A stretch of 64,000 nucleotides of DNA, taken from the NCBI GenBank assembly GCA_019096065.1, contig JAGUCH010000001.1, forward strand, positions 10,168,001 through 10,232,000, in the 5' to 3' direction. The DNA is from Paracyclopina nana (Eukaryota > Arthropoda > Copepoda > Cyclopoida > Cyclopettidae). The notes below the pieces were generated by a model, which saw only the letters and a list, made by a program, of their open reading frames with translations, had not been told where the DNA came from and ran no database searches. Within the stretch, counting starts at the first letter, position 1; each line of letters starts with the position of its first letter. A program made the position numbers and the translations under genes. This document shows, piece after piece, positions 1 through 9,400 of this stretch.

Positions 1-39
1 AGCCTGGCAACGGCCAGACAGTTCTACTATTGGAGTGGT

Positions 40-276
40 ATGACCAAGGATATCAGACAATCAGTAGAAGAGTGCGAAATGTGCCAGAAGTACATGGCCT
101 CTTTACCGCATGATGAAGAGGGCGAGACCATGGTACCAACGACCCCAATGCAGAGTATTGCAATGGACATGGGTCACCATGAAGGGGCAGACTATTTGAT
201 AGTTGTGGACACTTGGTGCACTTGGTCGGAGGTTAGCATGGGAGCGGGTCAAAGCGAAGACTCAGGTTGTCGATGA
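40..276 (+). pseudogene. LTR-retroelement integrase fragment (Ty3/mdg4 type), truncated
   Basis: The first ~65 residues look like the end of a retroelement integrase zinc-binding region (a CEMC pair followed by K-Y) running into the start of the catalytic core, with the 'PMQSIAMDM' and 'YLIVVD' segments around the first acidic residues. After about residue 68 the similarity stops and the frame ends at 276, so the rest of the core (second Asp and Glu) is missing. The left part lies outside the window. I read this as the broken 3' end of a pol gene. Its position upstream of a polypurine tract and LTR-like sequence (3100-3410) fits a 3' remnant of one element. The family call rests on motif recognition only. 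Confidence 0.7.
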
Positions 277-571
277 GACCAGCCACACTGGTATTAGGCT
301 AGCGGACATTGACATTATGGTTCCGCAAGGCTCCAGTGAAGAGAACAAGTCGGCTGCCAAGGCAGCTGGCAGAGATGTCACGAATTGGATCTTCTATGGA
401 GTGGCCTTTTGCGCTATTATGGCTTTGCTATGGATTGGACTTCGGTTCAGGAAATGGCGGAAGAAGGCCAGCGCGAGGAAAAGGGCAAGAGAGTCTTTGT
501 TGATCTTGCATTCTCAAGCGGCTACAAATGCGCAGCCACCGGTCTACCCCCAACAAGCCCCTGCCCCATAA
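203..571 (+). pseudogene. Retroelement-associated ORF with one transmembrane segment and PPVY motif
   Basis: The frame overlaps the end of the integrase fragment in a different register; only the part from about 273 looks coherent. It encodes a hydrophilic stretch, one strong membrane segment (WIFYGVAFCAIMALLWIGL, roughly residues 67-85), a very basic run (RFRKWRKK, KRAR) and a tail with PPVYP. A single membrane span with a basic cytoplasmic tail is the layout of the C-terminal end of an envelope-like product, and PPxY is a known late-domain motif, but I see no ectodomain, cleavage site or fusion peptide. It directly abuts the truncated integrase, suggesting an internal deletion joined pol to this piece. 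Function unknown; the envelope-like reading is inference. Confidence 0.4.
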
Positions 572-848
572 GGCTGTCCAGGCTATGCGTCACCCTATGT
601 CACACCCTTCGCCTCGACAATGTCTATTGCCCCGACCCCTCATCCGATGATTTATCAACCATTCCCAGGAGTTGTTCAGAGCTTGCCAAACATGTCGCTG
701 CCGACTTATGGAGCCTCCCTGCTGGGAAGTGCACCTGCGGTTTCGCATCCAGACTCACCCCCCTTGTTGAAGGAGGAGCGGAGAAGGCGAAATCGTCCTT
801 TAGCCATCTCTTACAACAATATCTAAAGTGTTTTTCTATGTTGCAGGC

Positions 849-1265
849 ATGTCGAAAGGTCAAGCCAACCAGAGTCCCTCCATAGATTGGGATCATCTTG
901 ATTGGGTCTCCGACGCACCTGTCGACGAAGACTGCGACTCACCAGAACCACTTGATGTAGCCACTCTAGAAGAGATAGACCGCCAAGATGTAGCCACGAT
1001 GAAAGCCACATTGGCAAAGGCCAAAGAAGAGTTGGATGACGCTCAGTTCAGGATCACTGAACTGGAGCACAACTTGGCTGAGGCCAATGGCGAAATCAGG
1101 GATCTCATCTGGACCAAGGACGTGTTAAGAGCGGACTTGAAGCACCAGTACAATGGCTACAGGCGGATGATGGACAAAGTCTTCGACAACATCCATAAGG
1201 CCATGAACTCCCATAGCAAGAAGTGGAAGCGGACTCGGATCATACCTGACACCCCTGAAGGTTGA
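849..1265 (+). CDS. Small coiled-coil ORF of the retroelement
   Basis: 138-residue ORF starting at the first ATG after TTTTTCTATGTTGCAG, a good 3' splice site ending 2 nt before the ATG. Residues ~1-40 are acidic; residues ~48-95 (ATMKATLAKAKEELDDAQFR and onward) have heptad-like spacing typical of a coiled coil; the C-terminus is basic (SKKWKRTR). No zinc knuckle, protease or enzyme motif is visible. The acceptor suggests expression from a spliced subgenomic RNA, as for env or accessory ORFs of insect errantiviruses. Placement between integrase and LTR supports membership in the element. I do not recognise the family. The frame is open, but the element as a whole is broken. Confidence 0.45.
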   Translation: MSKGQANQSPSIDWDHLDWVSDAPVDEDCDSPEPLDVATLEEIDRQDVATMKATLAKAKEELDDAQFRITELEHNLAEANGEIRDLIWTKDVLRADLKHQYNGYRRMMDKVFDNIHKAMNSHSKKWKRTRIIPDTPEG

Positions 1266-1374
1266 CTCTGAAGGGGTCCGCAGAGTTTCCAGACCGTGTT
1301 TCGAAAATGCGGAGGTTGCTAAGCGCAAAGGTTATGCGCCCAGAGCTGGCAAGGCATATACATGTCAAGGTTTA

Positions 1375-1602
1375 ATGCTTGAAGCCGAGCTCATTGGATT
1401 TGGCCAACTCAGCAGGGCAGCCCAAGAAGATGAGGGCTCCTATGTTGAAACCCCTGTCACGAAGGCCGAGGTTGCCAAGATCATGGACTTGAAGCGTGAT
1501 GAATTCGTGGAAGTAGTCAAAGATGACCGCCGAAAGCATGGCATGGCTACAGTCGCGATGGTAGCCATCGGTATGACAATGGTCATATGGTGTGCAAGAT
1601 AG
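1375..1602 (+). CDS. Small ORF with C-terminal hydrophobic segment, possible retroelement accessory ORF
   Basis: 75-residue ORF, not recognised. Residues 1-50 are charged; the end (MATVAMVAIGMTMVIWCA) is a hydrophobic segment that could be a tail anchor. It lies about 110 bp past the coiled-coil ORF and in another frame, still upstream of the polypurine tract. It could be a small accessory ORF, or the end of the membrane-protein region displaced by frameshifts, or chance. The hydrophobic tail and position are the only support. Confidence 0.25.
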   Translation: MLEAELIGFGQLSRAAQEDEGSYVETPVTKAEVAKIMDLKRDEFVEVVKDDRRKHGMATVAMVAIGMTMVIWCAR

Positions 1603-2129
1603 TATGTCCAATGCACAGAAGGTTAAAAGTAGCGAAAAACTCGCATGATAACTTGTCACTTATTTTTTCCGTCAAACAGCTGATGGGCTCATGAATGCTC
1701 TTCGAAGGAAGTAATTTAAGATTTGAATTTGCATCCTTTGTCGCAGCTTGTTGCACTCTGCTCAGCTTGTTAATTTAATTTTTTATTATGAATATTCTTC
1801 AAACAAAAATATTTTTTATTTCTGTGGATTTCTTCTCGAGATCTAAGGGATTAAAAAAGTACTCACTTCTTAAGCCCTCTTTAGTATGACAACAAATGAC
1901 GAGTTTTGTTGTTTTCATCATCAAACGGTCTCCATTCAATTTAAGCAATGTGAATACGGCAAAAAAATGACTTAAATGAAGTAATTAAGAAAGAGTTTTG
2001 AACTTTTTAACATCCAGGCATTTACCAGCCATTTCTATCGAGTGCTTAAAATTTAACGAATTTTTACACGAGTTTTTGGCCCGCTTTTAACCTTCTGTGC
2101 AATGGAGGGAGGTTGCTTTGACGGCTCTG
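1603..2129. other. AT-rich non-coding stretch
   Basis: No convincing ORF, repeat or RNA gene seen. The base composition becomes AT-rich after the retroelement ORFs. It may be the untranslated part of the element before its polypurine tract. Confidence 0.3.
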
Positions 2130-2843
2130 CTGGTAAAAGGCACTTTTTGTGAAAGGCACCTACATAAATTGGCACTGCAACAATTGGCACTTTTTGTGAA
2201 AGGCACCTACATAAATTGGCACTTTTGTACAATGGCATTGCAATAAATGGCACTGCCACACCTAATAGCAAGCAATACAAATGAGCTTTATCAGGTACTA
2301 AAAATTCCGCAAGGTGGTGACACGGTATTTTTGGGGTGCAAATAGCTGGCTGAGGTGTTCGCAAAGTTTGCAAGATTTGCATGCATGCGCTCAATGGCAA
2401 GGTAAGTGACCAACATCACATGATTTTTAGCACAAAAAAGGGGCATTTTCCGTTTCTTGAGCGTCAGTTTGCTATAATAGTTTCATTTGGCAAAATGTCC
2501 GATGTTAACATTCCTGATAGTAACTTTGTAATAGTAACTACCCAACCAAGGTTTTTGAATCTACACTTTCAAAGCATAAGGCCTCTCAGCAAATCAAGTA
2601 TTGTTTCTAGCCAATTTAATCGACATCTTTCATATGTTGACCAATCTAATGTCATTTCAGCCAAGCGTATCAGAAAACACAGATTTTTTTAATCAAAAAC
2701 GATCAAATAAATGAGATGGGTGGCTTATACTAAGGGTGCCAATATTATACAGTGCCTTTTATTAGAGTGCTAATATTGTATGGTGCCTTTTACAGTAGTG
2801 CCAATTTATGTAGGTGCCTTTCCCAAAAAGTGCCTTTTACCAG
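2130..2843. repeat. Foldback element with GGCAC-rich repeated arms
   Basis: The left arm begins CTGGTAAAAGGCACTTTTTG and continues GAAAGGCACCTACATAAATT; the right arm is its reverse complement, ending CAAAAAGTGCCTTTTACCAG. Within the left arm the unit GGCACTTTTTGTGAAAGGCACCTACATAAATT is present twice (about 2139-2170 and 2187-2218), so the arms are partly tandemly repeated. The middle (about 2400-2690) holds no recognisable protein. This fits a non-autonomous foldback/MITE-type element inserted between the retroelement ORFs and LTR. No target-site duplication could be fixed. Confidence 0.65.
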
Positions 2844-3099
2844 TATACCCGCTTTGACGACATCGCCTTGAACAGCAACACAGAGGAATGAAGACACTGG
2901 ATCGGATGAGTAAATTTTGATATGCTATGCATTTTTCCTATTTTCTATTTCATTAGGTTTTTTATGCTTTTATGGAAATTTTCGCTTTGTATAGCTAGGT
3001 ATGTCATAAATCCTAGGCCCAAAATTAGAGTAGTTCGAGGTCAATTGATATAGGCAAATATGTTAGTGGTTACAGCTACCCAGGGGTATCCATACCCAC
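2844..3099. other. Non-coding stretch before the retroelement LTR
   Basis: No gene seen. Probably the 3' untranslated part of the retroelement, since it runs straight into a polypurine tract. Confidence 0.3.
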
Positions 3100-3109
3100 T
3101 TGGGGGAGG
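3100..3109 (+). other. Polypurine tract (candidate)
   Basis: TTGGGGGAGG lies immediately before TGTTGTATCA, the expected arrangement of a plus-strand primer tract abutting the TG of a 3' LTR. Confidence 0.5.
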
Positions 3110-3410
3110 TGTTGTATCATGTTGAAACGTACTTCTCTATACTTGACTCTCACGTGTAACATAGCTAGATACGCCCTCTTGTGATCCCAGCCCGCGCGCG
3201 TATTCATTCATTCTTTCTCTGTATCGCTTAAGCTTACATGAAAATATACTCAGTACACTTCTCGTATCAAAGTGGATACGTTCGCCTCGATCTGGTAAAT
3301 CTCGGCATAGTGCTCACGGCTTCCTGGTATAAGACCAGGGATCCATTCTCCGACGTTGCTCGAGTAGTAGTGCCAGCTGTGGCACCCACGAGGTCGGGAT
3401 CCACCATTTG
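3110..3410 (+). mobile_element. Candidate 3' LTR of the retroelement
   Basis: The sequence starts TGTTGTATCATGTTGAAACG directly after the polypurine tract, is more GC-rich than its surroundings, and changes abruptly to AT-rich DNA at about 3411. The exact end is uncertain; the segment ending GGTCGGGATCCA is one candidate with a terminal CA. No second LTR exists in the window, so direct proof is lacking. Confidence 0.45.
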
Positions 3411-3534
3411 TTAATTTTAAAATCAGCCCTTTTTCTTTTGATTAAAAATGGATAAAGTCTTGAAATTTATTGGTGTCAAGCTTTTTCAAGCTTGCATTTT
3501 TTGGGCTTCAAGCTTTTCAAGCTTTTCAAAATTG

Positions 3535-3795
3535 TGAAATCAGTGGTAGAGCGTCGGCGCGCTACCCGGGTGACCGGGGTTTGATTCTTATTACCTCCTT
3601 CCTTTTTTTCTGTGATATTCAAATAAAATAGATGGCGCAATGATCAAGTGAGGTATAATGATCATTATTCACTTGTAGATGCATAATCCTCTGGATCAAA
3701 CAGCAATGAAAAATCATGGAAATTATATGGTCCCATGGTTGGAACTTATGTACTGCTCAGCCGTCTCAGCTAATAGTAATATAGCATTATACGCC
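3535..3795 (+). mobile_element. tRNA-headed SINE-like element, copy 1
   Basis: The start (CAGTGGTAGAGCGTCGGC, then GGGGTTTGATTC) resembles the A-box and B-box regions of a tRNA gene. It is followed by a body (AAATAGATGGCGCAATGATC, then TAATGATCATTATTCACTTG and GGAACTTATGTACTGCTCAG) that recurs at 5405-6160. A tRNA-like head plus shared body in two places is the signature of a SINE. The head does not fold as an intact tRNA. Confidence 0.55.
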
Positions 3796-3817
3796 GCTAG
3801 GCTGGAGGATAACACGA

Positions 3818-4018
3818 ATTATTTTTTAGTGTCAAGTGACTTGTCACGAGACACTAAAAAATAATGTAACAATACTGTCCTGATGACGAGTCCATATAGG
3901 GTTTTTCGCTCATGAGTAGTCAAATGAAAGATCACCGAGTGGCGAAGCCACGAGTGATCTGGAATTTTACTACGAATGAGCGAAAAACCCTATATGGACG
4001 AGTCATCAGGACAGTATT
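3818..4018. repeat. Pair of adjacent hairpins (composite inverted repeats)
   Basis: Hairpin 1 (3818-3865) has 16-bp arms (ATTATTTTTTAGTGTC and its complement). Hairpin 2 (3871-4018) has 42-43-bp arms starting AATACTGTCCTGATGA with a small mismatch (CGAG against CTCG) and encloses a third small hairpin (AGATCACCGAGTGGCG to its complement, 3929-3960). This looks like a small palindromic transposable element. CTGATGA resembles a hammerhead core but the rest of the core is absent. Confidence 0.6.
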
Positions 4019-4384
4019 GACATTTTTGTCAGCTTCGTGACGGTTTTAAGTCGCTATAGTATTCTTAAATGCTTAAAAGCTATCAATTTAATCAAGAAAT
4101 TAGCCTTAAAAAAGATAGCTCGTTTGCAGGTCAAGCTTTGCGGTTAATCGCGCACGCGCATCTCCAGCAAGAGCTCAGCACTTGCAGGGTAACCAGATAT
4201 TTAGAAGGATATTTACTATTTAGCCATAATTTTTCCCAAAAACACCAAAATAACGAGTTTGGCTTAAAATTGACTGAGAATGTTTCAGACATGTTTTAAT
4301 GTTCTTCATTAGGATTGATTTGGAAGACTTTCTTAAAACACAATGTAATTTTTGTAGTATGCCAGAATGTACTTTATCTGTGTG

Positions 4385-4455
4385 TGTCATGATAGTACAA
4401 TGGTATAGTGCAGACCTCTCACTAAGCCGACCCAGGTTCGTATCCTGGTCAAGTC
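4385..4455 (+). pseudogene. tRNA-like sequence (Asp/Glu-like), probably not functional
   Basis: A D-arm-like GTAC-AATGGTATA-GTGC and a perfect T-arm (CCAGG-TTCGTAT-CCTGG) are present, resembling tRNA-Asp or Glu genes, but the anticodon stem does not pair well and only about 5 of 7 acceptor pairs form. Likely a decayed tRNA copy or a SINE head. Confidence 0.4.
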
Positions 4456-5404
4456 AATTTTTTAGTTGATGAAGAAATTGAGCTTGAAGAAGTTGCCAAC
4501 TGTACAATAATGAGCATTATTCTTCCCATGTGACGAAAAAATCCATTATTGTACGGTAGATGCGAGCGCACGCCAAAACTCAGCAAAATACAGGGATTTT
4601 CGCTTCACTGCCGTATGTAGTGAACCCACCGCCAAGTTGACAAAAATGAGTGTTTTCCGACAGCCTAAAGGCGTATAATGCTATTACTATTAGCTACCCC
4701 CTACAATAATGCATAACCCCAAATTCAGTTTTGGTTGGTTTTTTTTTTGTACAATTTTAAGGACAAAATTGCCTTAAATTCAGTAGTTCGCTTTATCACG
4801 TGCTTTCGCAGTGCACACTGCCACCTGGCAAGGCATGATGAGCGCGCGGTCAGCCAAGATGACCCAATGGCTCAACTAAGTTCACCAAACGCGCTGCTGA
4901 CTCTAGCTAGCTGCTTAATAAACTTAGAGAGTGGACTATGCCAAAAGTTAGCACTGTGGTTTCAGCTGCCAATTTCAATAGTGGTTCCTTTTGAAAGCGA
5001 TTAAAGAAATCTGAGGCAATTGCTTACCTTAATTTAGAGTTTAAAATGAGTTTGCTGAAGGAAACACCCAAATCCTTTGCTAAAGAATTCAGTATTTAAC
5101 TTTTCGTAAATGATATTAAATTATTGAATAAATCATTGAAGGAATGAAAAGTGTGTTTTGAATTAGCCCGCTCCACTTGCAACTCCCTAGGTTTTGTAGA
5201 GAAAAATATATCTTTCCGATTTGCTTAAAAAGTTACGTGAAAGGAACCAGCGCAAAATTGCGGATTTGGTTGTCCTCTCTCTAAGTTTATTTAGTACCTA
5301 ACTCTAGCTATAAGTAGCACTGTTCAGCAAAGATGCTGCCTGTACCGGCTTGGCCGCTTATTGTACAGGTAGATTAGGTTACAAAAAACTGCTATGAATA
5401 AGGA
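4456..5404. other. Repeat-rich non-coding stretch
   Basis: No gene recognised. The open frame at 4735-5004 encodes no recognisable domain. The sequence is AT-rich and flanked by SINE-like copies. Confidence 0.3.
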
Positions 5405-6160
5405 ATGTATAGCTGGCTCAGTGGTAGAGCATCGGCACTCTAATTGGCTGCCCCGAGTTCGATTCTTGGAACTCCTTTGCTATTTTTTCTTTCATATTGA
5501 AATGAAATAGATGGCGCAAGGATCATGTAAGGCATAATGATCATTATCCACTTGTAGATGGATAATGTTTATTATCTTCCTCTAAATCAACCAGCAATGA
5601 AAAATCATGGATATAGGAACCCGAAGTCAAGCTGACTGCACTAGATGGCACTGAGTTCAGACGGCTTGACGTCATCAGTGCGCGCGCGTAGTTGACACGT
5701 TTAACAAATGAACTGCCAGATGTGAACTACATTAAAAAGTCAAAAAGAGCCAGCTCCCTCGTACAAAAACGCCACTTTAATATAATGGGTCAATCTGGAT
5801 ACACTTTTAATTAGTGTTCTAGCTTGCCCGTAAGCCAGCCCAAAGGCCAGCCTGTAATTTGAGGAAAAGATGGAATTTCAGGAAAGATAGCTCTCTAAAT
5901 ATAGTGAGATGTAAATATAATTGGTCAATTTGAATCTTAGACACTACTTAAGCTTGTAAAAATTATACCTTACGAAAAATAATCAAGAAAATAAGGCATT
6001 TTGCTCATTCAGACGGTGCTACGAAGTCAGCAATCAGCCGTCTGAAATCTTATGAGCTTGCCGGTAGGATAAATATGGTACGATTTACGGTTCCCTATTA
6101 TGAGGTCGGAACTTATGTACTGCTCAGCCCTCTCAGCTAATAGTAATAGTGATTAGTATG
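5405..6160 (+). mobile_element. tRNA-headed SINE-like element, copy 2, interrupted by a ~0.5-kb insertion
   Basis: The tRNA-like head (GGCTCAGTGGTAGAGCATCG ... CCGAGTTCGATTC) is followed by the same body as copy 1 (AAATAGATGGCGCAAGGATC, TAATGATCATTATCCACTTG, GCAATGAAAAATCATGGA). The match stops at about 5613 and resumes at about 6108 (GTCGGAACTTATGTACTGCT). The ~495 bp between has no counterpart in copy 1. Its edges read GGAACCCG and CGGTTCCC, a weak inverted repeat, so it may be a separate element. Confidence 0.5.
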
Positions 6161-6424
6161 TTTCCCCCACTGTAAGCAGTGATGGGGCATTCAAAATGTT
6201 CTCTTTTTGCCAGTAGGATAGATATGAACATGCTTACTGTTTCCTTGTTTTATGCCCGTTCACCTGCATCTACAACATCAATCGTAACTGACGAATATCT
6301 GAGCCCAAAACTCGATATTCACCAATTCAGGTCCCTTTAATGTTTGCAATAAGCACAACTATATGTTTTTTATCTTAGGTAAAATTGTGAGTTGTGGCAT
6401 GTACATATGTAGCATAGGACCATA

Positions 6425-6430
6425 TTTATT
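6425..6430 (-). terminator. Polyadenylation signal for GBF1
   Basis: TTTATT on the + strand is AATAAA on the coding strand, about 50 nt past the GBF1 stop. Its position suits a short 3' UTR. Confidence 0.45.
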
Positions 6431-6479
6431 CATATATCTAAACATTTTTGTATCACCCAAAAGAAAAGCGAAAATTTCA

Positions 6480-9400
6480 TCACTTCCCATCTTTAGTTGG
6501 CTTCGGATCGCTACTCCCCAAAAATACAGTATTAGAGCCAACAGTTGGAGTGAAAGCAGCCGAAATGAGGCTGCCTGTGCCAACTGGAGCCATCGGGAAA
6601 TAGTTAGACAGTGGTGTTGATCCAGGCCCTGCGTTTGCGGGCATCACAGGTTTGGGATTAACTAATCGCACCAAACTGGGACTCGAGACCGGGGCAACTT
6701 GGATTGGCTGAAAATTCTGCCCCATTTTGATGGGAGGCGGCGGGAGCGGATCAAATTTGGGAGGAGGGGGCACCACTGTCGACACCAGGGTAGGCCCATC
6801 TCTGTAGAAAAACGTTGGCGCCTTGATGGGAGGATCGAGGGGGGAACAGGGAGGCAAGCCGTCTTCTTCCGGCTTCGGCACATCAATTTTGCCCACAGCC
6901 GAAGGAGGAGGAGGATGATCTCCTGCCTCAGATTCGCCAACTCGGCTCACATCAGTGGTCATTTTTTCTTGCGTTCCTTCTTGGCAATGAAGAGGCTCTC
7001 TCAATTCCTCTGTTGTAGGGGGCAATTCAGCGCACGAGTCACTTGATGGCGGCGCTTGAGCACTTGGATCGGTCTCTGTTTCCCTGATTCCTCTCAAGCG
7101 ATCCCCAAAGAGATCGAGCATCAAGTTGGGAAGAAAGGACTCTAGCTTTTCCAACGTAAGATCCCAGATGGGAGTCGTTGCTGAAGAGCCACCGTTTTCG
7201 AAGAAAATCCCCGCCGTGTCCATGACAAGAAGCATATTCTTGAGGGACTCAGGGACGGCGTCAGCAAGCAAGTCCGAGGACGCGGCCTTGATGAACTTCT
7301 CCATAAAATCCAAGATTGTCAGCCACAGAGACTGAAATGACGAAACAAAAGAAAAATGACTCAAAGAGGATTGTGAGGGAGTAGCACTCACCGTGAAGGA
7401 GGGCAGAGTCGTCAGAGGTGTCAGATGCTGCAAAAAGACCTTGCCAAGCAAAGTAGCTGCTCTCGTTCTAGTTTCTTCCATGGCGGTTCTCTCGCCAGGT
7501 TGACTAGGGATCAAAAGCTGATTCAGCATGGGAAACAAAACTTGGACAAATGCAGCTTCCCATTCGATTGACGACAAAGTCTGCAGATCGTGGAAAAGAA
7601 GGGCTCTTTGCAAACTGGTTAACCCGCTCGTTCGAATGTGGCTTCTTCGATCGCAGCACAGCCTTGCCATGCCCTGAAATGATGACAGAGTGTAAAAAAC
7701 TTAAGTCAGAGGAGCATGGGAGTGCGTAAAACCTGGAGCAATGGACACCACGCTGAGGACCATAGTCGAGAAGTATTGGCCAAGTTATAGCTAGGGTTGG
7801 AGCCCCACGTCGCGTCTTCCGTTTCGGCCTCTTCCGCCCACGAAAAGTGGATCTGAGCAGCTCGGGTATGGAGGGTGTGAAGCAAGTCCAACAGCTGCAA
7901 TGCCACGTGGTGGAATTCGCTTGAGAAGTCCTCGCCATCGCTTTCGTCCGCGTCATAGTCAGATCCAGCATTAGAATTGGGTGACGATCCGGCAGCTTGC
8001 CTTACGTTGTGTGGAGCAGATCGCACCTTTCTCATATGGCTATTGGTGTTTTTGTTGAACGGTGTCCTTTGTTGCAGAAAATATTTAGGCATGCGCTCAA
8101 TGTTTACATGTACCTGACTACCTGAAACTATTTTTGGCAGTACTCTTGGACGCCTCTTGGAGGAACGGATTCTCTCGCTTCTGTTTGGGTGGCTTTTGCA
8201 CCCTCTCGACACCCGCTTGATGTTGTCTGGCTGAAAAGCTGGCCTCTACAAAAATGCGTAACGCGTGGACACATTGGTTAAAATTATGAGGCGTGATGTG
8301 CGCGACATCTCGGATAAGAAAGGCCAAACTCTCGCAGCACTTCAAAAATGCCAACGAGTCGTGGAGGCAGATGGTCTTGGTCTGCATCAGCGAATTCACG
8401 TCAAAATGGATTAGCTGGCTGTTGGGCGCTACTGCGCTCGAGGCTGTTTTTTCTCCTACCTCCGCACCAGACTCATTTTTCTCCAAAACAATCCATCCTC
8501 CTGACGATGACCCAATAGAGCCAGACCTCTCTCTGATTTCGTTCTTGCCCGAGTGACCAGGCGAAGCCGTTCTGGAGGAAGCGGTGGCTGATTCGGACTC
8601 GGATGAAGCTCCATGGCCAGAATCCTCATCGAAGACCACTTTGCCGTTATCTAATAAGAATATACATCGCATGTTGTATATTCTAAATGTGGTCACACTT
8701 TACCTTCGAGGTCCTTTTCGGTCAAGGAGGCGCCCGCACCGACTACTTCGATGAGCCTGAAAATGACGGCCCAATCCTCAGTCTCATGAATGTTGGCTGC
8801 ATTATTACGCAACAGCTCAAACAAGCCAAATGCAATTGGCCTAGCTACAATTTGCATGGCTTGCCCGCCCAAGCCCTCCATGATAGTCAACGATTGCACA
8901 ACAAGCGAGGCCAAATCTTCCTTGCGAGCGAGGCGAACTGCAAGCCTCAGAAGTCCGTTGACGCTTCGTTCGAGCAAGAACGGCCTTTTCACAGCGACTT
9001 CCGACGCCACCAGGATCAAGTGATTGACATGCCCTATGACGGACGGCCAGATTTCCGTTACTCTGTCCTTGTTTTGGATTGTTATTCGCACCAGAAACTC
9101 GAGGAAAAAAATGGCCTGAATCTCGTCCCTGTTTTGCTGATCCTCATCGACGTTGGAGTCAGCCTCGTGGGCTAAGGAAGAGGGCGATGTGGCTCGAGAA
9201 TTCTTTTCCGACAAGGGCTGACTCTGCAAGTCAACAACCTGGGGCTCCTTGTAAAAAATGGGATAAATGACAAAGGAACGAGCAACGTTCAATGTACCTT
9301 TAGCAGGTCCAAGTTTGATCCCTGAATGATGTGTTTCACGAGCTGCTGCAACGACTCCACTTGCAGAAATTTCGACTCGTTGATCAGCCCTTCGATTTGG

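Noticed and set aside
2053-2400. Minus-strand 115-residue frame at 2053-2400
   Set aside because: Lies across the foldback arm; sequence is a repeat translation.
3871-4018. Hammerhead ribozyme
   Set aside because: CTGATGA is present in both arms, but the following stem and the GAAA core box do not occur in the right positions on either strand.
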